Shown one piece after another: positions 1 through 63,768 of a stretch of 64,000 bases of DNA. The position numbers and the translations under genes are program-made. Source of the DNA: Ciona intestinalis (lineage: Eukaryota; Chordata; Ascidiacea; Phlebobranchia; Cionidae); NCBI RefSeq assembly GCF_000224145.3, contig NC_020176.2, positions 1,790,867 through 1,854,866 on the forward strand. The letters run 5' to 3'. Below the pieces are notes generated by a model. It did no database searches and was not told where the DNA came from. It was given only the letters and a program-made list of their open reading frames with translations. Positions within the stretch are counted from its first letter, which is position 1. Every line of letters begins with the position of its first letter.

Positions 1-51846
<51,846 letters not shown>

Positions 51847-52105
51847 ATGGATAAATGAAGCAAGATATTTAAACTTTGTGCCTTTAACCAACTCAGGATA
51901 TTGGACGCTTGGACGCATGATGAAACAAAGTTTTTGAGTGGCGAGATATTACAACACATGTTGTGCAATTTGTTGATAATTGGATTAAATCTACAATCTA
52001 TTTAGATAACATATGAATCAGGATACATTAGGTCACTACTGTACACAATATATATATATTCAATATTTTTTTTCTGAAAGCGCATGTATATATGTCATTT
52101 ACATT

Positions 52106-52111
52106 AATAAA
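52106..52111 (+). terminator. Poly(A) signal of the RyR gene
   Basis: AATAAA 260 nt after the RyR stop codon, the first canonical signal downstream. Cleavage would be expected around 52125-52140, about 60 nt short of the stop codon of the convergent FBXO16-like gene. A variant ATTAAA at about 51984 is a possible proximal site. Confidence 0.7.
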
Positions 52112-52196
52112 AAGGAGTTTTGCCCAAAATTGTGGGACATTTTTTCAGTGAACAAATTGGTTCATGAAATAGGAAACACAGAAAACATGTAAAAAT

Positions 52197-55100
52197 TTAA
52201 AAATCATCATCTTCTTCATGGGTTGACCAACCTTTTCCTTTCAATTCTATAAAAATGAATCAATATTAAGAATCACATAATTATAAAACTATGATCAATT
52301 GCTGAATCTGACATCGATAGTGCAACAAAATAACAGTCAGGAATCACATTAAGTGCTAGAAATGCTTAATCAGAAAATTCTATTTAAATATTAAACTGTT
52401 GATGGCAATAACACTTGACACAAAACTATAGAGAAGAAAAATCAGTTATTCAGGTTATTCTTTTATTTATTTGTACATTTGTACCTGGGCCACGTCAAGG
52501 TCACCACTTTTAGACACCCGATGTTGGTTTAATGTTTATGAGCTAATTGCAGGTGAGCTGCAGTTGACTTAGTGCGCTCGCGGGTGTTTTAAAGCTACGT
52601 CCTAGTCTCGGTTATCTATGGTTTTGACTGGCAAGAAATCACACGGTTCTGTACCCTCTGTTACAGTAACTGTATTTGTCTCTTTTATTCTTATTGTTTG
52701 TATTTCGTTCTATCGTTATTGTCTCATCGTTCTCATTGTTAAATGGCGATTATACAACAGTATATATCGCAGGGAATTAATTTGAAAGAAAAAAACGAAT
52801 TTCGGGTGTCAGACGAATCGGCGTGATAAGTGGTGATAACTAGGTTACAATGAATAGGACACAATAGAAGCATAGGCGCTAACTCGGTTACAGCAGGGTG
52901 CATCCACCGCGTTGTGGGAAAGTTAGCGCGCAACGTCAAACATTTAGGCCAATATTGGGGACAAAATAATTAGCGGCCCATCGTAATACTACGATGGGCC
53001 GCTACAACAGTATAACAATAGAAAAGAAGAGTCAATTAATACCTGCAGTTTAACTGAAAACTAGGTTTCATCAGGAATAATTTTACCTGCTGATGTGTTT
53101 GTAGTATTAGGACTTGAAGCAACTATGACAGATTTACTTGACGGACTTTTATTTTCCTTCTCCTTTACTTCAAGATGATCTTTTGATTTTTGTTGAATAA
53201 TTCGAGTCACTGGTTTTGGTCGAACTCCTGAATGTTATACACATGATTTACACAATTAATAATTTAAGATACTTAATATAATTAGGCTGTATTGTTAATA
53301 TTGTAGCAAACAATACATCATGAACAACATTTAAAAATGCAAATGAGTTGCTATCACCAACGCATGCGGGAAAAATAAAAAAAGTCAGATTTCTGCGAAA
53401 AATAAACATTTACCAAATCATTAGATAAACTACAAAAATATTTAAAACGACAAAATTTACAAAAACTTATCTCGTCCTAAAGGGGTAAAACTGCAAAGTT
53501 TGAAGAGCGAACATATTTTTTTTACAATTTCTTTGGACAAAATTAGATTGTATATTTTCCTTTTAAAAGAGTGTCTTACCAGCATCTAACGAGAGACGAG
53601 TTATATCTGGAGCAGCAAATGGAGCATCTGAAAGTAGTAATTAATATACGTTAGTATTTATCATGATAGCAGAATGTAACATAAGGTACATAACATAGTT
53701 TTGATTTATCTCTTGGATTACAACAACAAATCCTATATTAATTAACAAACCAAAATATAAAAATATGGTATGTTAGCAATTAACATGCAGGAAATGATTT
53801 ATTTTTATTCAAAGCACAAACTAGTCAAATATTACAAGTTATACAACTTGTTCTACTTAACCATTATACACAACTCAAAACAATTAAGAAATACCTGATT
53901 GACTTTTAACAGCAGATGGGTTTATAGGTCGAGTTGTTTCATTCTAGATAAAAAAAAAACATATAACTGACCATACAAAATCTTAAACACAACTTTTTAA
54001 TATTATACTTGAAATTTGTTTTTCCGGCAAGAATTTCGCTAACCGATGTTTCAACAACTATTTATTTTTTCTATTTTGAGTGTCATTCACCATGATGAAG
54101 ACAAACTAAATAGTAAGTCAAAATGTTTTAAGCAAAATTCTTGCCAGAAGAATTGATTTAAAATACAAGTATAATATACGTGGCAGCAACAGTATATATT
54201 ATTGTATTACCGTTGATGACAGCTCAAACTCATTTGACAATTCGAGTTTATCTTGTAGAGGTTGTGTTAGACTGGTGTCATGTTTCACTGGGGTGGTTGG
54301 AACACTTGCACTGTTTCGCAAATCAGATGAATTTAGATTTTCTATTTTATTGTTTGATCTTGGAGAGAAATGACTTAAAGTTGGTGGGGAAAGAGGTGAC
54401 ATCTGATGTATTGATCCTGTTGCCTGGAAAGCGGTGAAAATAATAAAAGTAAGCATACATTATATGTGGGATATGATGTTTGAGCCAAATCTGGCCTAAA
54501 TACCCAATTTTCAATAGGGACCTTACCCACATAAAATAGAATAATATTTATATTGATGATTCTCATGAACATTTATATACTTTTACATACCTCATGTGTG
54601 TATTAGTTACTACTAAATATGAGTTTGGGATTTAGTTAACTAACGTGATATTGGCTTAGGTGGGCACAAACTAAAAATACAAATATATATATATATTTTA
54701 TATAAATGTAAAATTTTATAATGTATTTTATATTTCTATTAGGTAGTGGTTATGTACCACTTATGGCCACCTATAAGTTGACAAATTTGTAACTGACTGT
54801 ATTTTTTATTCATATTATGCCTAACAATTTAACCCATTATTGACCACTTGGTGGCACAATAGCAATAACATGATGTTTACCGATTTAGGTCGTTTGCTTT
54901 GTCTTGATGTTGGTCGACTGTCAATTGAACCAGATGACTTTTTATTTTTGTTTTTGCTTGAATTGTCCAGATAATTATATCTGAAATAAAGTTTGAATAA
55001 TTTAGGTACTTTTAATAAAATATTTTAATGCTTGTGTTTATTTATCGTCTTTATAATACATATGCATGTTACTACTTGTAATTTGTAACGTTTGTAAAAA

Positions 55101-58100
55101 AAATTTAAATTAATTGGCTGACCATAATTTATTCAATTACAAAAAAAAACAGGTGAATAAATGGAAAATTACTCAGAAATGTTAAAAATAGGGAATTACA
55201 AAAAAACATGTACATAAATAGATATTAAATGTAAAAAAAACAACTATAAATGGATGGAAAGTTTTAAAAAAAACATGAAAATTAATAAAGAAAAATCATA
55301 TTTTTTACCTCATTGTATCAACAGGGTGAGGATCGGAACCTTTCCATGGTGGAGGTTCCCACTTGGGGGCGACCAAGTGTTGTTTATGTGAAGGAACGGA
55401 GGGTCCTCTTCGTCTTCCCATGGAAGATGACGCACGAGAAGGTGAATAATTAACAACTGATGAAGTATTTGTTGCTTGCTTCAATTTTTCATCATCAACG
55501 GTAGTCGTTACAACAGATTCCTTAAACAAAGTAGAATTGAAATGTTGTATAAAATAGACAATATTACTGTGGGGTAAGATAGGATATCATTAACACCTTA
55601 GACCTAAATCCTCTATTTCCTGATCAAGTTTTTAATAATTAACCAAGCTTTTTTAGAGTTGCCAGTTACGGTTATATAATTCTGTAAATTGTTTTTATTT
55701 ACTACCAAATGGGACAAGAAAATAGAATGAAAACATGTTTTATCTTACCCCATTGTAGTATATAGGCTATGTATTGTTTACATTAAGGGAGAAAACAAAA
55801 GAATTTTCTGTCAAAATTTTGGGCGGATATTTTCTAATCTGTCTATTCATTATCTCAGTCTGTGTTTGCTGTAGAGGTAATGCAATAAAACATCTTTTAA
55901 TATTTTACACAAATCCTGACCTGTATTTTTTTCCAACTAGTAATATATGGATTGTTTCAATACATAAGGTATCATAACCTATTGCGGGGTGTACATACAA
56001 ACTCAGCATACCCATGTTAGGTGGCTATTTAGGAGCCTAGCCTATCTATCCTACCTTTGGTTTAACATAATGCAGCTCATGAACAGTTTTGACATAAAAA
56101 CGTTTCCAAACTTTTTCTTCAAATGGAGTTGTTTGATAGGTTGGATACCAACCAAACCTTAAACACTTGGGTCGCCATAAACAATCTAATTCTGTCAAGT
56201 AATTCCAGTACCATGATACCTAATAACAATATAAAACAATAATCTAATACAGCAGAAAACTTTTAAATATGAATATGTTTGTTTGCTACTTTGCTAGTGT
56301 TGGGGTAAAATAGCTGTATTGGTATTTTAATATATATATATATAATATGAAAGATAAAATCGGCGTACCACTTGTAACCAACTCTGCTGTAATAAACTTT
56401 AACAAATACGCGTAAACTTATTATGACAACAAACACTTTTTTTTTCAACTAAACAAAAATAGAAAAAGCCCTAACAATTTTCAACATGAAACTAATAAAT
56501 ACAAATTATAACAGTCCTAATCAAAAACACTTCATTATCAACATTAAGATAATATATTAACAACATTGTAACTGCAATGTATTAATATAACACAAAATTG
56601 TTTTTGAATGGCAGGGCAAATCATGGGTGTCCAATTTCATTAACACAATGAGATTAATGGAGCATATTACATATCATTAAGGTTAAATAGTTAATGTTAA
56701 ATTTCTAAAATCTTTTCAGGATACTGAAACTGTTAGGCATGATTTCAAAACTGTTTTTCCTTTTTAGTTATTTCTAATAAATCCTCATACTTTTATAATA
56801 AACATGATGAAAAAGTTAAACAACATTCACCTGGGCACAGCGACACAAAGTTCTGGGGTCAAGAAATGAAAACAAATACAATGTTAGAACTCGCGGAAAT
56901 ATTCGAGTAAAGTCAAATTGTTCCTGAGGAAATTTCTTTTTCAAAGAATCTGAAACAGAGTTTCATAATTATATTACATCCATAATTCATATACTATACA
57001 TAAATGAATTTTGTAGTCTTATACTAAAAAGAACATTTTTTCGATAAATAGTCATGTGCCAAAAAAATTAATATTGACAAACTCAAACTAAATTCCTAAA
57101 ACAATAGCCCGGAAAATTTGTCTATATTTAGTTGATTATAACCTTTAAACAATACCTCTGAAACCCTTACTCCTAAGAACTAATCCTGAACCATTAACAA
57201 AAAAAACGTTTTAACATTGTCAGTTTTGAACATTAAATTAAAGATTTAAATATGCTGACTACAATATCTGATGTTCATATTTTCCGATGGGTATATTATT
57301 GCCTAATGCTTTGAAATCTGAATTATTAAATTGATAACTAAAATGGTAGTTAACTGTTATCTTTCGCAATTATTTAATGATAATAATGTCAGTGTAATGT
57401 AGGCCTATTAAAAAATATGAACGGCAAATTTTCGAATAAAAATATATAAAATATGTATATATATATATATATATAGTATCACAAAATTCAATAAAAAGTT
57501 ATTTAATTGTTTACCTGTTAACAACATCAAATGTTTTGTAGACAGTCTATGTATAATATCGTCCACAACAGTTTTCTTCTGAGCTTCTTGCCATTTTTCA
57601 AACTGCGTTTTTAAATTTAATGTAAGACTGGTTTGCAGAATAAGTATAATAATACGTTTGTCCAAATTTCATTCTTAAATATCTTAGCACAACACATTTA
57701 TATATCATCTATGTAGAATGTATCTAAAAAGATATTTTTCTAATGACAAAGTTACTCACCCATTTCTTAATAAGTTCTCTTCTTTCTTCAAACACCTAAA
57801 TATTTAAGAGCAATTTCATATGATATGTTATTCTTGGTACAAATATACCCTACAGTCTACATAATAGTCTAAAGTCGTTCTCAACAAAACCTTACACATG
57901 CAACACAAAGGTATTTCTATAGCTGATAATCAGTGAAAAGTTTGTGTTTCCGGTAAATATTAACTTTCAAAGGGTGGAAAACATGATTTATCGCCCTAAC
58001 TTGCCTGTCTTTGTTTAATTTTAATAATTCTTTCGTCACAATAGTGATATGTTTTGTATAATACGATAGTGTAATATATGCATACACACATAACGCATGC

Positions 58101-59115
58101 TTATATTAACAAGGCCACAGCTTTTAGGTATAGCAAAGGCCTAGGAAAATTTTGGTGTAAATCATAACGATGGGAGCCGTATGTCAACCGTTTAATTCGG
58201 CGCAGCATGTTTTGGTAATACTTTAGCTGGTGGCCACTTGAAATTTTGGCTTAAAAATGTTCCTTAGGTCTTACTGATACCCACTGTATAATTTTTTTTA
58301 TAAACTCGGGCGTTCGTGTCGAAAATTAACTTTAAAAATGCGCGAAAACATGCTTCGTCACCGTAATTCGTCTGATTTGCGTAAGGTTAACGATTTATTA
58401 CGCCACAATCGCGGTCTGTTACGTCACAAAAGTGTTATATTACATACGTTACAACTTTACAAGACGGTATAGACTTGTTTTTTCCCCACTAGGAATCAAA
58501 CGTAACAATACGCATTCTATGACGTAATAATCCAACCGTGGTTTAACTCATAACCGCTGGTGTGGAAAATACGGTGACGCAGCACGATTTCGCACACTTT
58601 CAAAGTTAATTTTCGACGCAAACGCCCGAGTTTTTTCAAAAAAATTTATACAGTGGGTACCAGTGAGACCTAAGGAACATTTTGAAACCAAAATTTCAGG
58701 TGGCCACCAGCTAAAGGATTACCGCATGTTTTGCCATTTTACAGAAAAGTTAGTTTTCGACACAAAATCCAGATTTTTTCAAAAAAATTACACAGTGTGT
58801 ATTTGTAAAATCTCAGGAAATCTTTGAGACTAAACATTTCACGTTATGGGCTATAGAATAAAACTGTGTCAAGTCTATGAAATTCTTGAAAAATGATTTC
58901 CATAAATGGTAAGCAAATATAAAACTGGTATGACATTTTGAAAATTAGCATGTGACATAATACAGGCATTAATTTAAACTAACCGTTAAAATTAAACTTC
59001 ATAAAGAGTAGATTTTACATACTTGATTGTTTGCTTGAGGGTGTGACATTGGTGTCCATGTACTTTTAGCTAAATTGGAGGATACCTTCGTCTTAGCTGG
59101 TGGTGCAAACGCCAT
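52197..59115 (-). CDS. FBXO16: FBXO16-like F-box protein, 12 exons, 437 aa
   Basis: Probable substrate adaptor of an SCF (SKP1-CUL1-F-box) ubiquitin ligase. Exons on the minus strand, in transcript order: 59115-59023, 57795-57760, 57602-57515, 56949-56831, 56219-56055, 55520-55309, 54980-54881, 54423-54211, 53943-53895, 53627-53580, 53227-53087 and 52246-52197. They total 1,314 nt and join in one frame to a TAA. The start MAFAPPAK, then STWTPMSHPQ and VFEERRELIKKWFEKW, match FBXO16. The F-box (about residues 86-130) reads IFPRVLTLYLFSFLDPRTLC then RCAQVSWYWNYLTELDCLW. PPPWKGSDPHPVDTMRYNYL is a second FBXO16 hallmark (about 225-245). Exons 8-12 add about 165 Ser/Thr/Pro- and Lys-rich residues with no clear match, ending WSTHEEDDDF; human FBXO16 is about 290 residues. 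The large first intron contains a foldback element. No canonical poly(A) signal is visible within 150 nt downstream. Confidence 0.93.
52971..53004. repeat. Perfect 15-bp hairpin
   Basis: Arms TAGCGGCCCATCGTA (52971-52985) and TACGATGGGCCGCTA (52990-53004) with loop ATAC. It lies in a G+C-richer block (about 52480-53040) of FBXO16 intron 11 that looks unlike the flanking A+T-rich intron. Possibly the end of an unrecognised element. Confidence 0.9.
54026..54145. mobile_element. 120-bp MITE
   Basis: Ends GGCAAGAATTTCGCT (54026-54040) and AGCAAAATTCTTGCC (54131-54145), a 14/15 inverted repeat. FBXO16 intron 8. Confidence 0.65.
55561..55763 (+). mobile_element. MITE family C
   Basis: ACTGTGGGGTAAGATAGGAT on the left, ATCTTACCCCATTGTAGTAT on the right. 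FBXO16 intron 5. Confidence 0.8.
57453..57477. repeat. (TA)n microsatellite
   Basis: About 11 TA units in FBXO16 intron 3. Shorter TA runs lie at about 54684 and 56332. Confidence 0.9.
58214..58723. mobile_element. Foldback element with about 155-bp inverted arms
   Basis: Left arm 58214-58368 and right arm 58567-58723 are inverted copies about 85 percent alike by eye; shared blocks are TTTAGCTGGTGGCCAC, AATGTTCCTTAGGTCT, TACCCACTGTATAA and TCGAAAATTAACTTT. A third, more diverged copy of the right arm follows directly (58733-58842). No coding frame. Inserted in FBXO16 intron 1. Confidence 0.85.
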
Positions 59116-60766
59116 TGTTTTACACCAGCGCTTATGAAAACCAGTCTTAAATTTGCATTAAAAGTAAGCCTTGTTGTACCTTAGGCCTTCATCCAAATTT
59201 GGCAAAGTTTGGCGGATTGTGTTTACACAGTAAATCAAGCGGTTTGGTTTTTATTTCTAATTGGGCACGAACGTGGCGGATTTATGTGGCGAACAATGTC
59301 AACCAACGGTTAAGAGGAATATTTCCATCATATATGGTTAATATTAGCAAGTACATTACACCTCGTGGTTGGTTTAGATTTGTGAAACAAATATATTACA
59401 ACACCAGTGCCAAGATATATTTGTTCCGACTGGTAAATTTGGACCGAGCGCTAATGCGCAGGTCGTACTATATCACTTGGAAACTATACTGTATAGCAGA
59501 GTGGAGTAAGATTAAAGGATTTTAAACTGTCTCGTATTACTCTGTCTGTTTTCGGATTTGTAAAATTACACCTGTTGTGCGAATCGCTAAAACCTTTTCG
59601 TGTGTTTTAATATATTTCTTTGAATTGTTATCAATTAATAAAGGAAAGATATATATATGTAGTACTAATTCGTGGTATCACCCAAAAAAAAACGATTTTT
59701 GAAGTATTGGGAGATATGTGCTTAAGTGTCCCATTTTACCCCACTGTACCAGGCCAGAGCCGTTTAGATAGGCTATACCGATCAGTCCAACACATTACTA
59801 CGTAAAGGCCAAATTGAACGTCATTTAGAGGCCAAAATAATGCAGTGGGTAAATCACAAATAAAAATTAAAGGTTGGAAAGTGTAAAAAACAAGACGTGT
59901 ATAGTCTCTTATACTTTCTGTATCAAAAAAAGAGAATTGGATGCGTTATATTTGTGACATTTTAGTCTCTTTAATGGGGTAATTTTATACATTTTTCCGC
60001 AAAAATGTTTGGTAAGGTAAATGTAAGACGTTTACGCCTTCCCAAACCCGCTACACGCATAAGCAAAAAAATTGCTGCCATTGGGCGTTCGGCTATTTTG
60101 CAGGTCTACACAGTTTGGAACAAATTGTTACGTCTTTCCCTAAACAACTTTTCACAGTTTCTATACATAAAATAACTTGACCGAAGGGACGAGATAAATA
60201 GATTCATTCATTCATTCATTCATAACCACACACACTTTGGTCACAGATTTTCACATATTTATCTCGAATGCCGATAGACAGATCATTTCTATTGAAACGT
60301 AATATTACCGACAGTTGTAGCGTTTGTTGTTACAACTCTAACGGCTAAATTTGATCTATCTCGGTTTTAACAACAAACTGACAGGATTTGTATATGTACA
60401 AAAGCTAATAAAGGCTCTCTTATAGGCTTATTTAATTTTATTTGTTATACGAGCATACATGTAAGTTTTAGCAGAAACAGAAAACTCTTTTAATATAAGT
60501 TGATTTAGATTTTTAAGCATTACACCATTAGGAAAAATGAAAATTATTGTAACCCAGTATTTGTGCGTGCGTGTTTTTAAAGTAATTATTTGACAGCGAA
60601 TTGTTATTAAGTGATACCAACAATGCATCCGATCAAGTACCTTTGTGCAATTTTTTTCTTAAAAAGTAATTTTTAACTTCGCAAAGAAAATAACACATTA
60701 AATATATATAACATATAATATGATTCAAACCAGATTAAAAGACAGACTGATCAAATAAGTCGGTGA
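59116..60766. other. Intergenic region between FBXO16-like and PLAC8-like genes
   Basis: Contains the FBXO16 5' flank, one long family C MITE (59490-59750) and a family B tail with four ATTC units (about 60130-60225). No supported gene; two short frames are discussed under rejected items. Confidence 0.6.
59490..59750 (+). mobile_element. MITE family C, long subtype
   Basis: Left AGAGTGGAGTAAGATTAAAG, right GTGTCCCATTTTACCCCACT. The interior (TGTTGTGCGAATCGCTAAA, CAATTAATAAAGGAAAGATA) is shared with 63172-63384. Confidence 0.75.
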
Positions 60767-60772
60767 TTTATT
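60767..60772 (-). terminator. Poly(A) signal of the PLAC8-like gene
   Basis: AATAAA on the minus strand (TTTATT on +), 57 nt downstream of the TAA of the PLAC8-family frame. It supports that frame as an expressed gene with a short 3' UTR. Confidence 0.65.
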
Positions 60773-60828
60773 AAAGGGTTGGTGGTAAATGTTTAGGTTA
60801 ATATTGGTGTAATTCAACAAATTAATGT

Positions 60829-61146
60829 TTACACGCGGGCGATAAATTGAGCAGTCGGGTCGACAACTTCTTGATAATCTTGAATCACAGCACATAATGC
60901 ACACCAAAAGTGCATACAGCAATCCCCTATAAAACTGCCCTCAATGCCCTGTCTTGTTCGCACTTTTCCTCGCACCAGTGCTCCGCCGATACAGCCAGTG
61001 AAGACATAAATCACAGCCCAAGTAAAGCAATCATCGCCAAGCGTCTCCGCAGTTCGACCGACGGTGTAGCATGGTACAATATAGGTAATAATGCAAATTG
61101 TCAAATTGTCAAAACATCCGAATAATCCATGTTTAAATTCGGCCAT
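60829..61146 (-). CDS. PLAC8 / cornifelin-family cysteine-rich protein, 105 aa
   Basis: Single-exon open frame with the PLAC8 (DUF614) pattern along its whole length: FKHGLFGCFDNLTICIITYI, then VPCYTVGRTAETLG, DDC, GGALVRGKVRTRQGIEGSFI and GDCCMHFWCALCAVIQDYQE. The invariant PC, G-x2-AE, R-x-K-x-R, G-I-x-G, DC-x2-H-x-x-C and CA-x-x-Q elements are all present. Length equals the family's short members (human PLAC8 about 115). The two hydrophobic Cys-rich stretches suggest membrane or lipid association; family members act in diverse ways, so no specific role can be assigned. It is intronless, unlike vertebrate PLAC8 genes. The start is the first ATG, with a stop upstream in frame. Confidence 0.92.
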   Translation of the reverse strand: MAEFKHGLFGCFDNLTICIITYIVPCYTVGRTAETLGDDCFTWAVIYVFTGCIGGALVRGKVRTRQGIEGSFIGDCCMHFWCALCAVIQDYQEVVDPTAQFIARV

Positions 61147-62055
61147 ACTTAAATCATGAAAAACAACACTGCAGATAGAAAGCGGATATAAATAAAAAAA
61201 AAACCTATATCTAGTAAAAATATATAAAACGCTATATACTTCAAAACCTCTCGAATATGTCTACAACTGTAAACAAGTAGTACTGAAACTCCTTGCCATG
61301 AACATTATTCATCATATGTGACGACAACTAACTGTACATCCGTTACTTGACAACTTACAGTCTTACAGCTTAACCAACGCTCGCTCGACCGAAACAATCT
61401 AAGCTTTTTTTATCTTACATTCCAGTCTTACGTCACAGTAGCCTAAGTTTCTGTAACGCGAATCCAGGCTTTACCTTTGACAGTATTAGTCTATTTGTAC
61501 CTAGGCTTAAGAAAATTTCGAGGTCAACCAAACCATTCTAAGCACTAGTTCATGAAAACCTATCATTTATACAAATTCATTATAACTTATGGTGATTGTA
61601 CTAATGTTTTCAAGTTTTAACTGTCGCTAATTGTTATTAAAACTTTGTTCAGCTCAAAAACTGACAGTGGAGATCATTTCACCAAATACATCATACCACG
61701 CATTGTATATTTTATACTTTTTCAGTAAAACGTGACAACCGCGCATGGAACTAAAATGTCGTCACTAATGCACTGTACAAAGCAAACTCGCAAAAACATT
61801 GTTAAGTTCATAATAAACTGAGAGTTTTATGCTCCATATAATCTGTTTCTTTCGTTTACGAGTAGCGTTTATTCAGTTTTCTCGTTTACAATATTTACAT
61901 ACCGGTGCTGTCATAAGATAGATACCATTTTGCAAATTAGTTTAAACAATCCACACTCTATGCACATGCTGCAAAATTTACATTCGTGCAGTATGAACGT
62001 GACAACAGGGCTTGCAACCTAATTGACGTCATGTATATACGTGTCTGTTATCAAA

Positions 62056-62312
62056 ATATAGTAGGGTGGGCGAAATTTAAGCACATATTCACCCAACCCC
62101 GATTTTAATACCTAATAACAGTAATCGGCGTTGGCGTACACTTTATACTTTGTACAGGAATGAGAATACTGCCTACATACATAACGACCCTTCCACATAT
62201 GGGACTGCGCAGATCCTCACGACACTCATAGACCGTTATTAATAGCTTAAAACACGTTCAGGATATTTGGTATCATGTGCCAAATGTGTGAAAATGAACG
62301 CTATACTATATA
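62056..62312 (+). mobile_element. MITE family C
   Basis: TATAGTAGGGTGGGCGAAAT left end, CGCTATACTATATA right end, interior CTCATAGACCGTTATTAATA and ATCATGTGCCAAATGTG. Confidence 0.75.
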
Positions 62313-62791
62313 CGCATGTGCAGAAGGTCAAACCAAATAATATAAGAATTCGGTCAAAATTGTAAGCGTACTGGAGCTGCTACACTTGCCTAATAGAATT
62401 CGTACCAAAATTAATGCACGAAACAAGTTTTACACGACAGCAGATTCAACGATTCGGGGCAGTTCATATTTACTTAATTGGAATAATTTTCTTTTTAGTT
62501 CGCTGTTAACACTTTTGCCGATTATAATCAATAATAATACAAGTATTTATTTTTGCGTGTCATAAGAAAATGTCATTTTCCTGTTTTGTAACCAAAATAT
62601 TATATTGTTTTTACGTAAATTGTTTTTGACACAAAAACAGCCAGGGTAAAACAGGACATAAAAATCACTGTTAATTTTGTGAATTTAATATTATGAATAA
62701 ACGTAAATCAAACGAAATAATAATAAACGCTTTTAAAATCAAACTTAAACATTCTTATTCGTACTGCTATGGCTTTTAACATGTTACCTAA

Positions 62792-62852
62792 CGAATGTAA
62801 CTTACTTACGTTATCCTCGCGTGGCCAGAAAACGACAGTCGTTATAACGGGC
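62792..62852 (-). mobile_element. SINE family A, antisense tail fragment
   Basis: CTTACGTTATCCTCGCGTGG and AAACGACAGTCGTTATAACG. One of few copies outside RyR. Confidence 0.75.
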
Positions 62853-62856
62853 GTTA

Positions 62857-62940
62857 ATATAGTACAATGGGGGAAGATGGGATACATTAAAATAAGTGTT
62901 GTCTGACAAAGTGTCCCATCTTTCCCCACTCTACTATATA
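62857..62940. mobile_element. MITE family C, minimal 84-bp copy
   Basis: Almost only the two ends: TATAGTACAATGGGGGAAGA and TCTTTCCCCACTCTACTATA form the inverted repeat around about 30 bp. Confidence 0.85.
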
Positions 62941-63171
62941 CATTTGTAGGATACAATAATTATCCATTGTTGTTCGAACATTACCCATTGTCGTTCAAAC
63001 AACACCAATTGTTATGCAATAATATAATGTATAGGTAACATGTTAAAAACTATAGCAGTAGAGCAAGAAAAAGAATGTTTAGACTTAATTTTCAAAGCGT
63101 ACAGTATTATTTCGTGTTATTTACGCATATTCCTATTTATAAATACACTTAATAATCAAAATTAACAAGGG

Positions 63172-63384
63172 ATTTTAAACTGTCCCATCTTATCATGTGT
63201 GTTTTCAAATTTGTAACATGTTGTGCGGATCGCTAAATAACTCCTTGGGTGTTTTATTATATTTTATTAAATTGGTGTCAATTAATAAAGGAATGATAGT
63301 ACTAATTCGTGGTATTACCCATAAACCGTCATCTATTTTGATTTTGGAAATATTTGGCAATATGTGCTCAAGTGTCCCATGAAC
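63172..63384 (+). mobile_element. MITE family C, long subtype, ends eroded
   Basis: AAACTGTCCCATCTTATC to GCTCAAGTGTCCCATG; interior TACTAATTCGTGGTATTACC matches 59490-59750. Confidence 0.7.
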
Positions 63385-63768
63385 TTGTAATAACAGAAAA
63401 TTGATTAAACTCTAGCAGAGCACAAGCAGAGCCATAGGTGTTTATATGACTCAAGCCACAAGCGACATTGGTTACTTGCTTATTGACTTCAGGAGTATAA
63501 CATTGCATCATATGGGCTAACGGTTTTTTCCTACGTCATTTGCGTAAGTTTAAATAAAGTTTATATAAATCACACACGACACATAGTGGATTAGTGGAAG
63601 TCTATAGTGGTTTCTATAGACTTTGGTTTAAAATATGGCGCCCTCTATAAACCCAAACTTTTCTGTTTAATATTTCCTAAGCATCATCATTAAGAAAACT
63701 GCCTGGATATTTTCAGTGACATTGTTCTCTGCGTTAGATTAACCATCGTTTATACTTAAGAAACGATG

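Noticed and set aside
59199..59525. 108-codon frame (MAKFGGLCLHSKSSG...), divergent from FBXO16
   Set aside because: No recognisable domain, no splice or poly(A) context, and its last codons run into a family C MITE. Probably chance, though it is the longest unexplained frame in the window.
60006..60173. 55-codon frame starting MFGKVNVRRLRLPKPATR
   Set aside because: Basic and short, ends inside a family B repeat tail, and no family is recognised.
60829..61125. Plus-strand frame opposite the PLAC8-like gene (MHTAIPYKTALNALSC...)
   Set aside because: Shadow of the conserved minus-strand gene.
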